From assembly GCA_016800925.1 (NCBI GenBank), contig JABCPU010000874.1, positions 1-22,931 on the forward strand: 22,931 nucleotides of DNA. Reading direction: 5' to 3'. The notes under the pieces were generated by a model. The model did not search any database and was not told where the DNA came from. It was given only the letters and a program-made list of their open reading frames with translations. The stretch comes from Suillus spraguei (lineage: Eukaryota > Basidiomycota > Agaricomycetes > Boletales > Suillaceae). Numbering within the stretch: the first letter of the stretch is position 1; the number at the start of each line of letters is the position of its first letter. Made by a program: the position numbers and the translations under genes. Positions 1 to 9,439 of this stretch are shown piece after piece.

Positions 1-126
1 CCACAAGTTGCCATCATTGACGTTGGTCTTTACAAGCGCTCGGCCATGCATGCGGCTGTATTCACACATAATAGCACCCTTGATCGTATTGACGAATATA
101 GAATCTCGGTTGAACAATCTCAGCAT
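1..126 (-). CDS. Partial gene at the left window edge, unknown product
   Basis: A minus-strand frame opens with ATG at 126-124 and stays open for 42 codons to the edge of the window, so the rest lies outside. The residues look like ordinary protein (starts MLRLFNRDSIFVNT, then KGAIMCEYSRMHGRALVK) with no low-complexity bias. An in-frame TGA lies two codons upstream of the ATG, and the bases around it (GAG|GTATGC) could also be read as a splice donor, so the ATG may not be the true start. A diverged copy of 10-79 recurs at 2909-2979, where the frame is broken by a stop. The product is not recognised. It may be the end of a real gene or part of a dispersed repeat. Confidence 0.4.
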   Translation of the reverse strand, partial: MLRLFNRDSIFVNTIKGAIMCEYSRMHGRALVKTNVNDGNLW

Positions 127-244
127 ACCTCCTCATCGCCTAGATCTCAAACAAAACTGCATTTGTGCCATACGATGAAACCTGGGTGAGCGAGATTGCA
201 CTGCGTCGTCAGTTCTCAATGCATTCGAAAGCCACAGCATTAGT

Positions 245-1108
245 GGTTCTCAAAGTTAACTTGGTATAGAAATTTCAAACGTTGAGCATTTTGGAATTTG
301 CCGGTTAATTGAGGCTCCGACGCTGACACATCAACCCTAACCTTATACTCAGACCGTCACCATCTACTGCAGTCAGCGACACCATCTTTCAATATCATTA
401 TGCCTCGGGAATCCGATCGTTCAAGGCTCCTTTGCAGCCTCAAACAAACTAGTCATGACCTTACTATCGCGCGATACATGGAGTTAGTTGAGTTTATGGT
501 AGATGAACTACTAGTAGATGAGGAGGAGGACTCATCAGAGATCAGTGACACTGCCAGTGGTCATAGTGGGTCTGATATCAGCATACGGACAGCATCACCA
601 GCATGGCCTGAATCCCTACCTCATCGGTCACATCTGCCTCGTCAATCAATTCCCTTGTATCACTCTCAACAGCATACTCAAGCATCCTATCACACGATAT
701 CCCAGACATGTGTGAACGAGTTTTTACGCAGTTCGTTGACGCAATCGGTGCATTGCATGATGAGGTGGAGAAATGTTGGGTCCTTACTATGACCACTGGC
801 AGTGTCGCTGATCTCTGATGAGTCCTCCTCCTCATCTACTAGTAGTTCATCTACCATAAACTCAACTAACTCCATGTATCGCGCGATAGTAAGGTCATGA
901 CTAGTTTGTTTGAGGCTGCAAAGGAGCCTTGAACGATCGGATTCCCGAGGCATAATGATATTGAAAGATGGTGTCGCAGACTGCAGTAGATGATGACGGT
1001 CTGAGTATTAGGTTAGGGTTGATGTGTCAGCGTCGGAGCCTCAATTAACCGGTAAATTCCAAAATGCTCAACGTTTGAAATTTCTATACCAAGTTAACTT
1101 TGAGAACC
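245..1108. mobile_element. Foldback element with 323-bp inverted arms (possible snap-back transposon derivative)
   Basis: The left arm 245-567 is the near-exact reverse complement of the right arm 786-1108. Both arms are 323 bp, I noticed only a handful of substitutions (for example near 309, 344, 363 and 376) and no length change, and the loop is 218 bp. Each arm carries the same reading frame starting MPRESDRSRLLCSL and passing through DELLVDEEEDSSEIS, at 400 on the plus strand and 953 on the minus strand. The loop keeps a coding-like frame (FTQFVDAIGALHDEVEKCW, about 715-775) in another register, cut by stops. I infer an internally deleted transposon whose 5' end was copied in inverted orientation. 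The acidic N-terminus loosely recalls fungal PIF/Harbinger-type ORFs, but that is from memory only. No target-site duplication is obvious at 245/1108. Confidence 0.75.
400..792 (+). pseudogene. Truncated transposon-type ORF inside the foldback element
   Basis: This 130-codon frame begins at an ATG in the left arm. Its first 56 residues are encoded identically by the right arm on the opposite strand (953 down to about 786). After residue 56 it leaves the arm and runs through the loop in a register that looks non-coding. The better coding register of the loop (GALHDEVEKCW) is a different frame, blocked by a TGA upstream. This is consistent with the decayed 5' end of a longer gene rather than a functional protein. 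The N-terminal block is charged, with an acidic cluster (VDEEEDSSE). No catalytic DDE residues are present, so no transposase activity can be claimed. Confidence 0.45.
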
Positions 1109-1166
1109 GGCGCAAACTCATCGCTGATGCATTCTTAAGTGATCGATTACTCCCTGATTACAGCAG

Positions 1167-2300
1167 TTCGATTCTCCCAAAATTCGAAAAAGCTAGCAGT
1201 CAAGTCATGGTGTCTTAGGAAGTCCAAACACAGACTGGCAGATATGAACCATATAGTACGCGCCTGTCTTCTGGACAAACGAAAGATAAACTCATTCAAT
1301 TACTTCAGGCATGACTACTCCAATACTGAGTGAGTTCGACGCGTTAACATTACCGTTCGAATCGGTGCTTCCTTTCGAGAGCGCACCGTCTAGCACTTTC
1401 ATTTGATTGTGCTCTCTTCGCTAGCGCTTCTTGGAATCAAGCTCTCGGGTCCCGCCAGCGGCTCCTTGCTTCATTTCCACGTTCAGGACCTCGGTTCCCT
1501 TATACTCTCACCCAACTGTTACCGACTGGCGTGCATCACCTGAGGTGACCCTAAGATCTGCATATGCTACATTCTGTCCGATACCCAGGCCCTTGCCAGT
1601 ATTTGACCCGCGCAAGTGAAGCCTGCCCTCGCATGTCTATCTATTCTTGCACTAACATTCATATTGTCTTACAAGCCTGTGCACCTAAAAATTCCGATCT
1701 CCTCAATGCGTGTTTCTGTCATTTTGTTCATCACCACTCCATTAATTCCTTATTGCAATCCGATGCAACATATCGTGCCGTGCGCTGAAATCAGCTCCTG
1801 CTCCACGCCACCCTACAATATGCCTACAATAACGTGGCCTTCTTCGCTACTTCCTCAAACGCCGCCCTTCTCGCACGAACACAATCCGGAATGATCAACC
1901 CTGTGATCTCCTGGGTGTAGATCTCTTTTACGTATTTCCTTTACATTTGACTTGATGATCTGCTTGCAGTTACCTGCTACATCCGCCCTACCTCCCAACT
2001 ACCCTCTCTCTCGGCGCAGGAAATGGCTAAGACGCGCATTCACGTATGTATATATGAAGGCCCTCGAGAACGCAAGTGTCTACTATCATATTGTATTTTT
2101 AATTAGGTTTTTTTATATTTTTGACTGCTTGCCACCGTTTCCATCAACTTCAAAGCATGTTTACATCACCGAGTAGCCTGGTGGCCTATAATATCAACAA
2201 GTGCCTAACGAGGACGTCAGAGTGTCAACTACACAACATAACACACCCCGGCGGATGTTAATAGAACAACATCGAGGTAGGAAGAGACACGAAGTAAGTA
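1167..2300 (+). repeat. Dispersed repeat family A, longest copy
   Basis: This segment aligns by eye with 5894-6275 (its first third) and with 10272-11262 (middle to end). Shared landmarks include GAGTTCGACG near 1331, TCCCGCCAGC near 1450, GCCCTTGCCAGTATTTGAC near 1588 and GGAAGAGACACG near 2280. Copies differ by many substitutions and small indels. A coding-like stretch at about 1797-1917 reads LLLHATLQYAYNNVAFFA and then ALLARTQSGMINPVISWV, follows an AG acceptor, and ends at a GTAG-type donor. In the other copy this frame is disrupted. I take this as old repeated gene fragments or a decayed element. The parent gene was not recognised. Confidence 0.6.
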
Positions 2301-4036
2301 TATCTGTACACAAACAGGCCACATCAAAAACACCCTCAGACATTCGATCGAGAACGACAGCCTATACAGTGATGAAGAGTACTTCAATCAAGGGTTCATT
2401 TTCCTTTCCCGTGTTTACTAGAGGTGTTTTCGTGCATACGAACTACAGGTGAAGTGTTTTCAATTTTTCTCTACGACAACATACTCTTGGTAATGTTGTG
2501 TGTTTGTGTGCCTGTGCGCAAGTCAAGTACACAAACGGCGCATGTGGAGTGCAATCGGAGCTTACTAGGTGGCGCACTCTTTCTACTTACGGTTGATACG
2601 AGTTGCTTCCGTGGGATCAAACGTTCGGAGTAAGTTGACGGCTTTTGGTACCACTGCCAAGCTCTTGGATATTAATTCCCTGTACTTTTCAAAGGAAGGC
2701 GTAAAATATAAGAGTCGTACGTTCGAACACAATGTAGTACTTGCTGAATCAATTTTTTCGCTAAGTGATGAATGATTCACTGTGTTATCACTTTCGTTTG
2801 TTGACTCTGACATATCCTTTCCCTCGTTCAAACTTTGTTCAAACTTTTGCCTGAAATCCCACACATTGGCAGCTGGTGGCAGCAGTTCTAAGTTGATATC
2901 AATGAAAGGCCATCGTTGACGTTGGTTTACAAGCCAATATTCGCATGCATGCGGCTGTATTCACACATAATGGCACCCCTACCTTCCATTTTAGATGTCG
3001 AAAACGTTATACAGCCTGCCACCTTTAATAAAACATGCAAGTTCCTACATTTTCCGATCATGATCCTGCATCTTCCGCAGTGTTAAATTCAGATGAACCT
3101 TCGCACTTGGAGCGCTCAATTTCCCGACCTCAAATTCAAGGCGCCTAATTCCGCGACGTCGCGTTCTTTCGTGCCAGAGGGATCGGGCCATACCGAACTC
3201 ACATTTTCCGTCTTCCTCCAAACATGGCTCGCAGGTGCACCCCATCTATTGACTACAAGGTCAAACCCGCGAGCATCCCGTCCTCAATTAGGTTGCAACT
3301 GATCAGAATCACTCCATCGCTGGCTCAGTTTTGAGTATTGTCCACACGACTAGACCGGCGTGATAACATGGATCCACCGCTGGCTTGGGCCATCCTTACG
3401 TCTCCAAGATTTACGAAACTGGCCACGGCGGCGTTTTTAGTGATGCAATGGCTTTCCCATGCCATCGACCTTGCTACACCATGTTCATACTGCATGCCGC
3501 TGGCTAGTTGTTTGCCAGGGATACATATTTAATCGGGGTAACAATCGCAACACCTCCATTCATTCAACGTTAGCCATATACACTACGCAGCACTTATTTT
3601 CCTTTCCGTTTAACCTCGCTCTTTCAGTTAGTTCACGTAGTAATGTCACACAGCAATATCATCCCAAGTCTCATACCAATTGTGTATTGTCTTATGCAGG
3701 AGGATACGTCGCCGCAGTATGTATGCACTTTGATTGAATTCATCAGATCTGACAATTCGTAGAGAACTTCCTTGCGTCACAAGCGTAGTTGTAAATATTC
3801 CCTTTAACATTTATCAGCAGCTGGCAGTGACGCTTGGGGGACCAGCCAATCTGATGCAAGTGTCCTCTATCAAGCTCAGCTTCGTTCTCACATCCCAATT
3901 TTTTATGCAGGAATGCTTTATCACCATCCTCTGTAGACGTACAGCTTAGTACGGGCATGCATTATCGCGCGCGCATAAGGTGTGCATCCCGCCCGATATA
4001 TGGGTTGTCGGTCTATTTGACGGTAGCACTAGTCAT
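2301..4036. other. Gene-poor stretch with possible minus-strand coding remnants
   Basis: No gene with convincing start, splice sites and stop was found. On the minus strand a frame open from about 2963 down to 2583 reads like protein (RWPFIDINLELLPPAANVW, then FEKYRELISKSLAVVPKAVN) and ends in TAG at 2583. A second minus frame at 3045-3245 is rich in basic residues. Both could be fragments of decayed genes. The interval 2909-2979 repeats the window edge at 10-79. From about 3250 to 4000 nothing was recognised. A TATATA-like stretch near 3996 precedes the zinc-finger gene that starts at 4037. Confidence 0.3.
2909..2979. repeat. Second copy of the window-edge sequence 10-79
   Basis: About 70 bp match 10-79 in the same orientation, including an exact GCATGCGGCTGTATTCACAC. 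The translated frame of the edge copy (minus strand, CEYSRMHGRALVK) is interrupted here by a stop, so this copy is a non-functional fragment. The two copies are direct repeats about 2.9 kb apart and bracket the foldback element and repeat A. Whether they are ends of a larger element cannot be judged because the first copy touches the window edge. Confidence 0.55.
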
Positions 4037-4977
4037 ATGATACTACCTGCCCAAAATCCTTTTCCCGACCATGTCTTTAATAATCACCCGAGGTAATCAA
4101 GTCTGCATCCCGTTCGTTCTGCCCATACTGATATTGATTCTATAGTCCGCACGACGCAGGAGCAACCTCGCAATTCTACGGGAATGCGTACCCGCATTAT
4201 CAAGTGCCAAGTCCCACGCACTCGGAGTGTGTAACAAGAAACCCTGATACAAGCTCTTCTGGCCTTGAATCTGCACTCGGTGACCTCAACAACCAAGCTG
4301 CTCTTCAAGCTCATCATCATGTAACATCTCTGGAGCTACCTTCTACTGTGTGGCCCATTCTTCCATCCACATCCTCCAGTACTACCCTTCCTTTCAACGC
4401 CCAGCCGCCTTCCCTTGATGGCAACGCGACCTTACCCGATATGCCTTTCCAAGATCGCCAAGTCTCGTGTGATTCGGAGCAATCAGCCCTCGGGCATCAA
4501 ATCCAGCGGCCTGGATGCCCTCGGGCTTACGTGACCGATGGTCTTCTCGTTGACGAGGAAGATCTCATAAACGGAAACACCACATACGACGGTTGCATAC
4601 ACGTCCATGAATGCAATCGCGGGGACTCTCTCTGTGGTCTCTGGGTCAAAGCGGACAGACGCTCCATTATGCGTCACGGACAACGGTGGCACGGGGACGC
4701 TCAGAGTGGTGGAGACATATCAACTACTTGTCCCTGGTTAGGTTGTAACAGGCCGATGCGAGCGAATGGCATACCACGGCATACCCTAAGTGCTCACTTC
4801 GGCGTAACATGGATTTGCAGGGATACGGGATGCTCAAAAGTTTTCAATCGTCACGATTCCTTCATAGCCCACACTAAAAAACGTGACTGTCTCGGGGCAG
4901 CTCTCGGGGCAATTGTGAGGTACGATACCGATACTCGTGTCATCAATACAAAAAATATTCCAAGACCTTCAGGTTGA
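4037..4977 (+). CDS. C2H2-type zinc-finger protein
   Basis: Model: exons 4037-4092 and 4146-4977; intron 4093-4145 (53 bp, GTAATC...CTATAG, branch-like CTGAT); 295 aa. The ATG at 4037 was chosen because its phase joins exon 2 exactly; the ATG at 4071 would put exon 2 out of frame. The first ~170 residues are Ser/Pro/His-rich and probably disordered. Three zinc-binding-like clusters follow: C175/C182/H196/H201, C214/C219/H231/H236 (classic C2H2 spacing), and C243/C248/H261 with C267 in the last position. Such proteins usually bind nucleic acid in the nucleus; no target can be deduced. A TATATA-like stretch lies about 40 bp upstream. Just before the stop, a GT at 4973 with an acceptor near 5030 could add a short alternative 3' exon, but the TGA at 4975 is simpler. 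The gene sits between repeats and has no obvious partner. Confidence 0.75.
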
Positions 4978-5893
4978 GTAAGTTGTTTGTTTGTTTGCCA
5001 TTCCTGGTTACTGACCGAACTCGTGCTTTAGTAAGGGCGGCGTATCTCTTGAACTTGGGGTCATTATTTTTGGATATACAACATTTTCCTTTTCTTTCGT
5101 TTGTCATCACGGCCGGACTGATAATTTATGATCTCGTTATGACTTTATTTACACCCCGGTGGTTCTCAGGTTGTTAGTAACGCTGAGGTATGGTTCAGAT
5201 CTCCTTGCACGCCGTCTCTCACTTACATTATTTCGTCTCTAGCTTGCAGTCTCACTTTCCATAATTATTTGATATATTGGTATCAACATTTACTCGTTTG
5301 CCTTCAGTTTTCACGATCATGCATTCAGCTTTGATAGCTTGTGTTTCAGTATCGGACAGTATCTATGTAGATTATGGGAACTGTAGTGTTTCCCATTACG
5401 TAGTAGTGACAAGATTCGAATTCACAATAAGATTCGTCCACGAAATGACGGTATGGAAGCCCATATGCTGTGGCAGCTGTGTTATGCATAGGAAAGAGCT
5501 TAAGAAGTTTGTGGTATATGCGCCCGTCATCATTAGACAATTGCAAAGTTCAAATAACCTCGTGGTAACATGAAAACTCTTAATAATCTGAACCATGAAC
5601 TCCAACAGCAATCGGATATGTTTGATCAATCTGCTACTTTCCGGACAGCGAGCAAATGACCAGCGGATCTGACAATATGACCACTCGGGATGGTAAGGAA
5701 ATTAAGGAGGCCCGGTGTTTATTAGCAGGCGGTATATGTGGTAGCTGTATCAATGGTCGATGAGTTATTGATCACCTTACTAACATAGAGATCTGGCAGC
5801 AAAATCTATAGACAACAGCCGGCACAAACGGCACGTGCAAATATTTAAACTCCGTACTGGACGTACGGATGTAGACTCGTACACTCCCGATAT
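4978..5893. other. Spacer without recognisable gene
   Basis: Short open frames occur on both strands but none has protein-like composition, splice context or a recognised motif. The first ~60 bases may be the 3' UTR or an alternative intron of the zinc-finger gene (GTTGAGTAAG near 4973, branch-like ACTGAC and TTTAG near 5030). The rest is AT-leaning unique-looking sequence up to the start of repeat copy B. Confidence 0.5.
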
Positions 5894-6275
5894 TTCGATT
5901 CTCGCAAAACTCGAAAAAGCTAGCAGTCAAGTTGTGGGCGACGAAGTCATGTGGGATGTCCAAACACAGACAGGATGCCCGCGGAATGGAACAGTCAGTA
6001 TATGAGCCATATAGCACGCGCCTGTCTTCTAGACAAATCTATCGGAACCTCATTCAATTATTTTAGGTATGAGTCGCATGGCTATTCCAACGCTACCACG
6101 ATATTAATCTATGAGTTCGACGCGTTAACACTTGAAACTGTCAGAGCTTCCTTTGGAGAGCGCACTGATGTCTAGCACTTTCATTCGATTGTGCTCTCCT
6201 TGCTAGCGCTTCTTGGAATCAAGTTCTCGAGTCCCGCCAGCAACTTCTTGCTTCATTTCCACGTTCAGGACCTCG
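5894..6275 (+). repeat. Dispersed repeat family A, second copy (left part only)
   Basis: It matches the first third of the copy at 1167-2300, sharing AGCTAGCAGTCAAGT, TCCAAACACAGAC, ACGCGCCTGTCTTCT and TTCCACGTTCAGGACCTCG. It stops abruptly at about 6275, where the retropepsin-like segment begins. About 190 bp of it (6079-6270) are also shared with 10276-10482, so the 4-kb block between is flanked by diverged direct repeats. Confidence 0.6.
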
Positions 6276-6283
6276 ATTGTATA

Positions 6284-7010
6284 GAAAGCCAGACCACCGT
6301 GCTCTACTTCCAAGACTTCCGCTTCTCAGAACCTTCCTAGTAAGGTAAGTGCTTCTATTGGCCTCCAAACACCCTATGCGACCATTCTAATGTGTCATGT
6401 AAGCTACCATAAGAGAGTGGGTTATACCGTGTTTTACCACCCTGGGGACCTCATTCAAATCGGTCGTCTTTCTGTGTCTACCTTGAATCGCATTCTTCTC
6501 TCGTCTCTTCTTCGATTGCTCGTTCGCTCGGCCATTCGGGCCCAAGTTCGCGTTTCGCCCAAATTCCCATAGCATCAGTGATTCGTTGCCGTGCGCTCAT
6601 TGCCGATGTTAAGTTCGAGGTCGCGTGTGGTCTCGATGTCGTGTTTGGGATGAACTGGATTCCTGCGTGGCCACCGTTTTGTGGGAAGACGTGACTTCCC
6701 GTCTCCAATCCTCTATGTCTAGCATTCAAGGTGGTGACAGTGTCTCATTGTCCTCGTTTTTTAATATCTACTGATTTCCTTCTGTGCTTCTAGAAACTTC
6801 GTGTAATATACGTAGTGGTAATGTCAATCAAATTGAACCCACTGGCGATGAAATTATAATGATCTCAGTCTTTGTCCCTCGTTGGGGCAGTTTTATTGTC
6901 TTGTAGACGTTCAAACTCGAACTTTATTGTCCATGTGGTCTTTTTTGGGCCGTGTCAATCAGGGGCCTCATAATTTTCAATTTAGAAAGTCTCGTCGAGT
7001 GGAAGTAGCC
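6284..7010 (+). pseudogene. Degenerate retropepsin-like segment, first copy
   Basis: This ~700-bp segment recurs at 8033-8700 and flows into the tRNA-like array. The frame at about 6510-6690 reads RFAQIPIASVIRCRALIAD followed by VACGLDVVFGMNWI, which recalls the LGMDWL-type block near the C-terminal side of LTR-retrotransposon aspartic proteases. The upstream part, where the catalytic Asp-Thr-Gly would sit, is out of frame. A segment at about 6794-6865 is absent from the other copy and ends in CTCAG like an intron. Assignment to a retrotransposon is an inference from a short motif. No reverse transcriptase or integrase was seen. Confidence 0.35.
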
Positions 7011-7060
7011 TTTCTCTTGGACTACACAGGTTCGAAACCTGCCGACGACGAGGTTTTTTT
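7000..7060 (+). pseudogene. tRNA-Leu-like unit 1 (internally deleted)
   Basis: TAGCC of the A-box is followed directly by the variable-arm sequence TTTCTCTTGGAC, so D arm and anticodon arm are missing. The T arm is intact (GCAGG TTCGAAA CCTGC, perfect B-box GGTTCGAAACC at 7029-7039), followed by CGACGAC and a seven-T run (7054-7060). Non-functional as a tRNA. Confidence 0.65.
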
Positions 7061-7120
7061 CTATCGGAACACACCTTGATATTCACCATGGATGGTTTCT
7101 TTAGAAGTTGCCCGTAACTG

Positions 7121-7208
7121 TTCTTAGCCAAGTGGTTGCAACAACAGAATCAAAATCTGTGTGTCTTGGACTGTGCAGGCTCAAAACCTGCCAAAACGAG
7201 ATTTTTTT
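7121..7208 (+). pseudogene. tRNA-Leu(CAA)-like unit 2
   Basis: A-box TAGCCAAGTGG (7125-7135) fits the Pol III consensus. The anticodon arm ACAGA-ATCAAAA-TCTGT gives anticodon CAA with U33. A long variable arm follows (class II, as in Leu). The B-box is weakened (GGCTCAAAACC, 7178-7188). A T-run lies at 7202-7208. The acceptor stem hardly pairs. Confidence 0.6.
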
Positions 7209-7230
7209 ATTGGAACACACCTTGATATTC

Positions 7231-7305
7231 TATGGTGGACAATAGGTTACAGTTCGATTTGCCGATATGCCGCAACTTATTTTGAAGTCCGACCAATGTT
7301 TGTTC
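7231..7305 (+). repeat. Left terminal inverted repeat
   Basis: 75 bp, pairing with 10027-10101. Begins TATGGTGGAC immediately after the target duplicate ATATTC. Homology stops after TGTTTGTTC. Confidence 0.8.
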
Positions 7306-8032
7306 CGAACTTTATTGATGGTCCTGTCACATGAATCACAAATCCGTTCTACGGCAGTCTGCGGCAACTCTGCGCGCCGTGCTCACTGAGGTAGATCCGC
7401 AGCTGCTGGCGAGCATTACTATTAATATTACAACATTAGTGGCGAATGAATCTATCCTTCGGATTCCTTCCCTGAGCTCACTGAGCAGCCCTTACCCTCC
7501 AGGATATGCGACTCACTCAGGCTGCGCAGTGCGTCATTCCCGCTATGACAGTAGCCGGTGTTGTGTTTCTCACTGCGTATGTTGATCTTAATCGTCGACT
7601 GTGCCTTTAGTTGTTATCAAGTCATTGGACCCTTCATTGATATTCCTACTGTTATTTATGTTAACGATGAGTCGAGATTTCTCTGTGCTATCGTCTTTTC
7701 TGCATGACTGCATTGTGCTGCGTTTTGTTTTCAATCATAATGGGGTCACTGTGGAGTTGACATCTGGTCCTGCGCGCATTCCTACTATCGACAGTTGGCA
7801 TAATTCTTAACAGACATTTCGACCGGTCTATCTAGCCTAAAGTATATTCCTACTGTCTTTTCTCCTTCTGCCGCATCCCATATGGCTTTGAGACAGCATG
7901 ACAATCATGTATGGTCTCATTATCAATATTATCACGACGGCTTGCAAACTCTGTCCGTATCTGTACTGACCCTTGTTGCCCCCGTTGTGTGCAGAAGAGA
8001 GCAGAGATTTGTACGAAGACTGCTGCTCTATG
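7306..8032 (+). other. Internal region of the TIR element with short coding-like frames
   Basis: Several short plus-strand frames look partly protein-like but shift register: NHKSVLRQSAATLRAVLTEV from 7331, IDIPTVIYVNDESRF near 7640, and CIVLRFVFNHNGVTVELTSG near 7710. They may be remnants of one decayed ORF preceding the retropepsin-like frame at 7911-8384. No motif was recognised and no full gene can be modelled. Confidence 0.25.
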
Positions 8033-8700
8033 GAAAGCCAGACCACCGTGCTCTACTTCCAAGGCTACCACTTCTCAGAACCTTCCTAGTAAGGTCAGTG
8101 CTTGCATTGGTTTCCGAACACCCTGTGCTAATGTGTCATGTAGATTTATTCCCGCTACCATGAGGGAGCGGGTTATATCGTGTTTTATCACTGGGACATC
8201 ATTCAAATCGATTGTCTCCCTGCGTCTGTTGCTCTTGTCCTTGAATGGTATTCTTCTCTCGTCTTCTTCGATTGCTCGTTCGCTCAGCCATTTGGGCCCA
8301 AGTTCGCGTTTCGCTGAAATCCCCATGGCCTCAGTGATTTATTGCCGTGCTCTCACTACCGATGTCGAGTCCGAGGTCGCGTGAGGTCTCGATGTTATGT
8401 TTGGGATGAACTGCATTGCTGCGTGACCACCGTTTTGTGGGAAGATGAGACTCCCGTCTCCAATCCTCCATGTCTGGCCTTCAAGATGGTAACAGTGTTT
8501 CACTGTCCTCGTTTTCTAGTATCTGCTCATTTCCTTCTGTGTTTTATCTTAGTCTTCGTCCCTCGTCGGGGCAATTCTATCGTCTCGTAAACGTTGAGAC
8601 TCGAACTTCACTATCCATGTCATCTTTTCGGGCAGTGTCAATCAGGGGCCCCATATGTTTTCAACTTAGGATGAGTCGTCAAGTGGGAGTTAAAGACTTT
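8033..8700 (+). pseudogene. Degenerate retropepsin-like segment, second copy
   Basis: It aligns with 6284-7010 and lacks the insertion at 6794-6865. An open frame covering 7911-8384 reads ERVISCFITGTSFKSIVSLR, then SSSSIARSLSHLGPSSRFAE and IPMASVIYCRALTTDVESEVA, and is stopped just before the GLDVMFGMN block. The layout (Thr-Gly-Thr-Ser, then an ILLSS block, then GLDV.GMN) resembles a retropepsin in which the catalytic Asp before TG is absent. The frame is therefore inactive in at least two ways. It lies inside the TIR element, immediately before tRNA-like unit 3. Identification rests on spacing of short motifs and is tentative. Confidence 0.35.
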
Positions 8701-8790
8701 AGCCTGGCTACTGTGGTTACCACAACAGAATCGAAATATGTTTCTCTTGGACTACGCAGGTTCCAAACCTGCTGAACTACAGTTTTTTTT
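8696..8790 (+). pseudogene. tRNA-Leu-like unit 3
   Basis: The A-box region is TAGCCTGGCTACTGTGG with a small insertion. The anticodon loop is changed (ATCGAAA) and its stem broken (ACAGA/TATGT). The B-box is GGTTCCAAACC (8759-8769). An eight-T run lies at 8783-8790. Degenerate. Confidence 0.55.
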
Positions 8791-8849
8791 ATCAGAACGC
8801 ACTTTGACATTCATTCATGGACGGTTTCTTCAGAAGTTCACCGTAACTG

Positions 8850-8938
8850 GTCTTAGTCGGGTGGTTGCCACAACAGAATCAAAATTTGTTTCTCCTGGAC
8901 TGTGCAGGTTTGAAACCTGCCGACGACAAGGTTTTTTT
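8850..8938 (+). pseudogene. tRNA-Leu(CAA)-like unit 4
   Basis: Body 8850-8927. Acceptor strands GTCTTAG/CGACGAC pair at five of seven positions. The anticodon loop gives CAA with U33, and the anticodon stem has one change (ACAGA/TTTGT). T arm GCAGG/CCTGC, with B-box GGTTTGAAACC at 8907-8917. T-run 8932-8938. One of the better preserved units. Confidence 0.6.
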
Positions 8939-8999
8939 CTATTGAAACACACCTTGACATTCACTCATGGATGGCTTCTTTAGAAGTTCATCATAACTG

Positions 9000-9089
9000 G
9001 TCTTAGCCTGATGGTTACCACAACAGAACCAAAATCTGTTTCTCTTTCCTGTGTAGGTTCAAAACCTGCTGATGACAGCTTTTTTTTTT
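9000..9089 (+). pseudogene. tRNA-Leu-like unit 5
   Basis: Body 9000-9076. A-box TAGCCTGATGG. Anticodon loop ACCAAAA has lost U33. B-box GGTTCAAAACC at 9056-9066. Ten-T run at 9080-9089. Confidence 0.55.
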
Positions 9090-9140
9090 ATCGGAACACA
9101 TCCACTCATGGATGGTTACTTTGAAAGTTCACCGTAGCTG

Positions 9141-9227
9141 GTGTTAGCCTGGTGGTTGCCATGACAGAATCAAAATCTGTTTCTCTTGGACTGTGCAGGT
9201 TCGAAACCTGCCGACGACAAGGTTTTT
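9141..9227 (+). pseudogene. tRNA-Leu(CAA)-like unit 6
   Basis: Body 9141-9218. A-box TAGCCTGGTGG, intact anticodon arm ACAGA-ATCAAAA-TCTGT (CAA), variable arm of about 15 nt, perfect T arm and B-box GGTTCGAAACC (9198-9208), 3' strand CGACGAC. Five-T run 9223-9227. The acceptor stem is mismatched in the middle. Closest to a full class II tRNA fold in this array. Confidence 0.6.
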
Positions 9228-9287
9228 CTATCGGAACACGCCTTGATATTCACCCGTGATAGTTTCTTTGGCAGTTCATTGTAACTA

Positions 9288-9373
9288 GTCTTAGCCTGAT
9301 GGTTACCACAACAGAATCAAAATCTGTTTCTCTTTCCTGTGTAGGTTCAAAACCTGCTGATGACAGCTTTTTT
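9288..9373 (+). pseudogene. tRNA-Leu(CAA)-like unit 7
   Basis: Body 9288-9364. A-box TAGCCTGATGG, intact anticodon arm with CAA, B-box GGTTCAAAACC (9344-9354), T-run 9368-9373. Confidence 0.55.
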
Positions 9374-9439
9374 CTTATCCGAACACACCTCGACATCCAC
9401 TCATGGATGGTTTCCTTAGAGGTCCATCTTACCTGGCCT

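Larger units (their letters stand above)
8696..9373 (+). repeat. Tandem array of five tRNA-Leu-like units
   Basis: B-boxes start at 8759, 8907, 9056, 9198 and 9344, so the period is about 142-149 bp. Each unit is a tRNA-like body of about 78 bp, a T-run, and a spacer of the type GGAACACACCTTGATATTCA...TTAGAAGTTCACCGTAACTG. Units 4 and 6 share one subtype (TGTGCAGG...CCGACGACAAGG) and units 5 and 7 another (TCTTTCCTGTGTAGG...GATGACAGC), so the array also has a higher-order dimer of about 290 bp. After unit 7 one spacer (9374-9440) continues and decays at CTTAGCCCCTGG. Confidence 0.8.

Noticed and set aside
4204..4977. Zinc-finger gene starting at 4204
   Set aside because: The codon at 4204 is GTG, not a usual nuclear start. 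The frame is open upstream to an acceptor at 4145 and joins an ATG exon at 4037 in phase.
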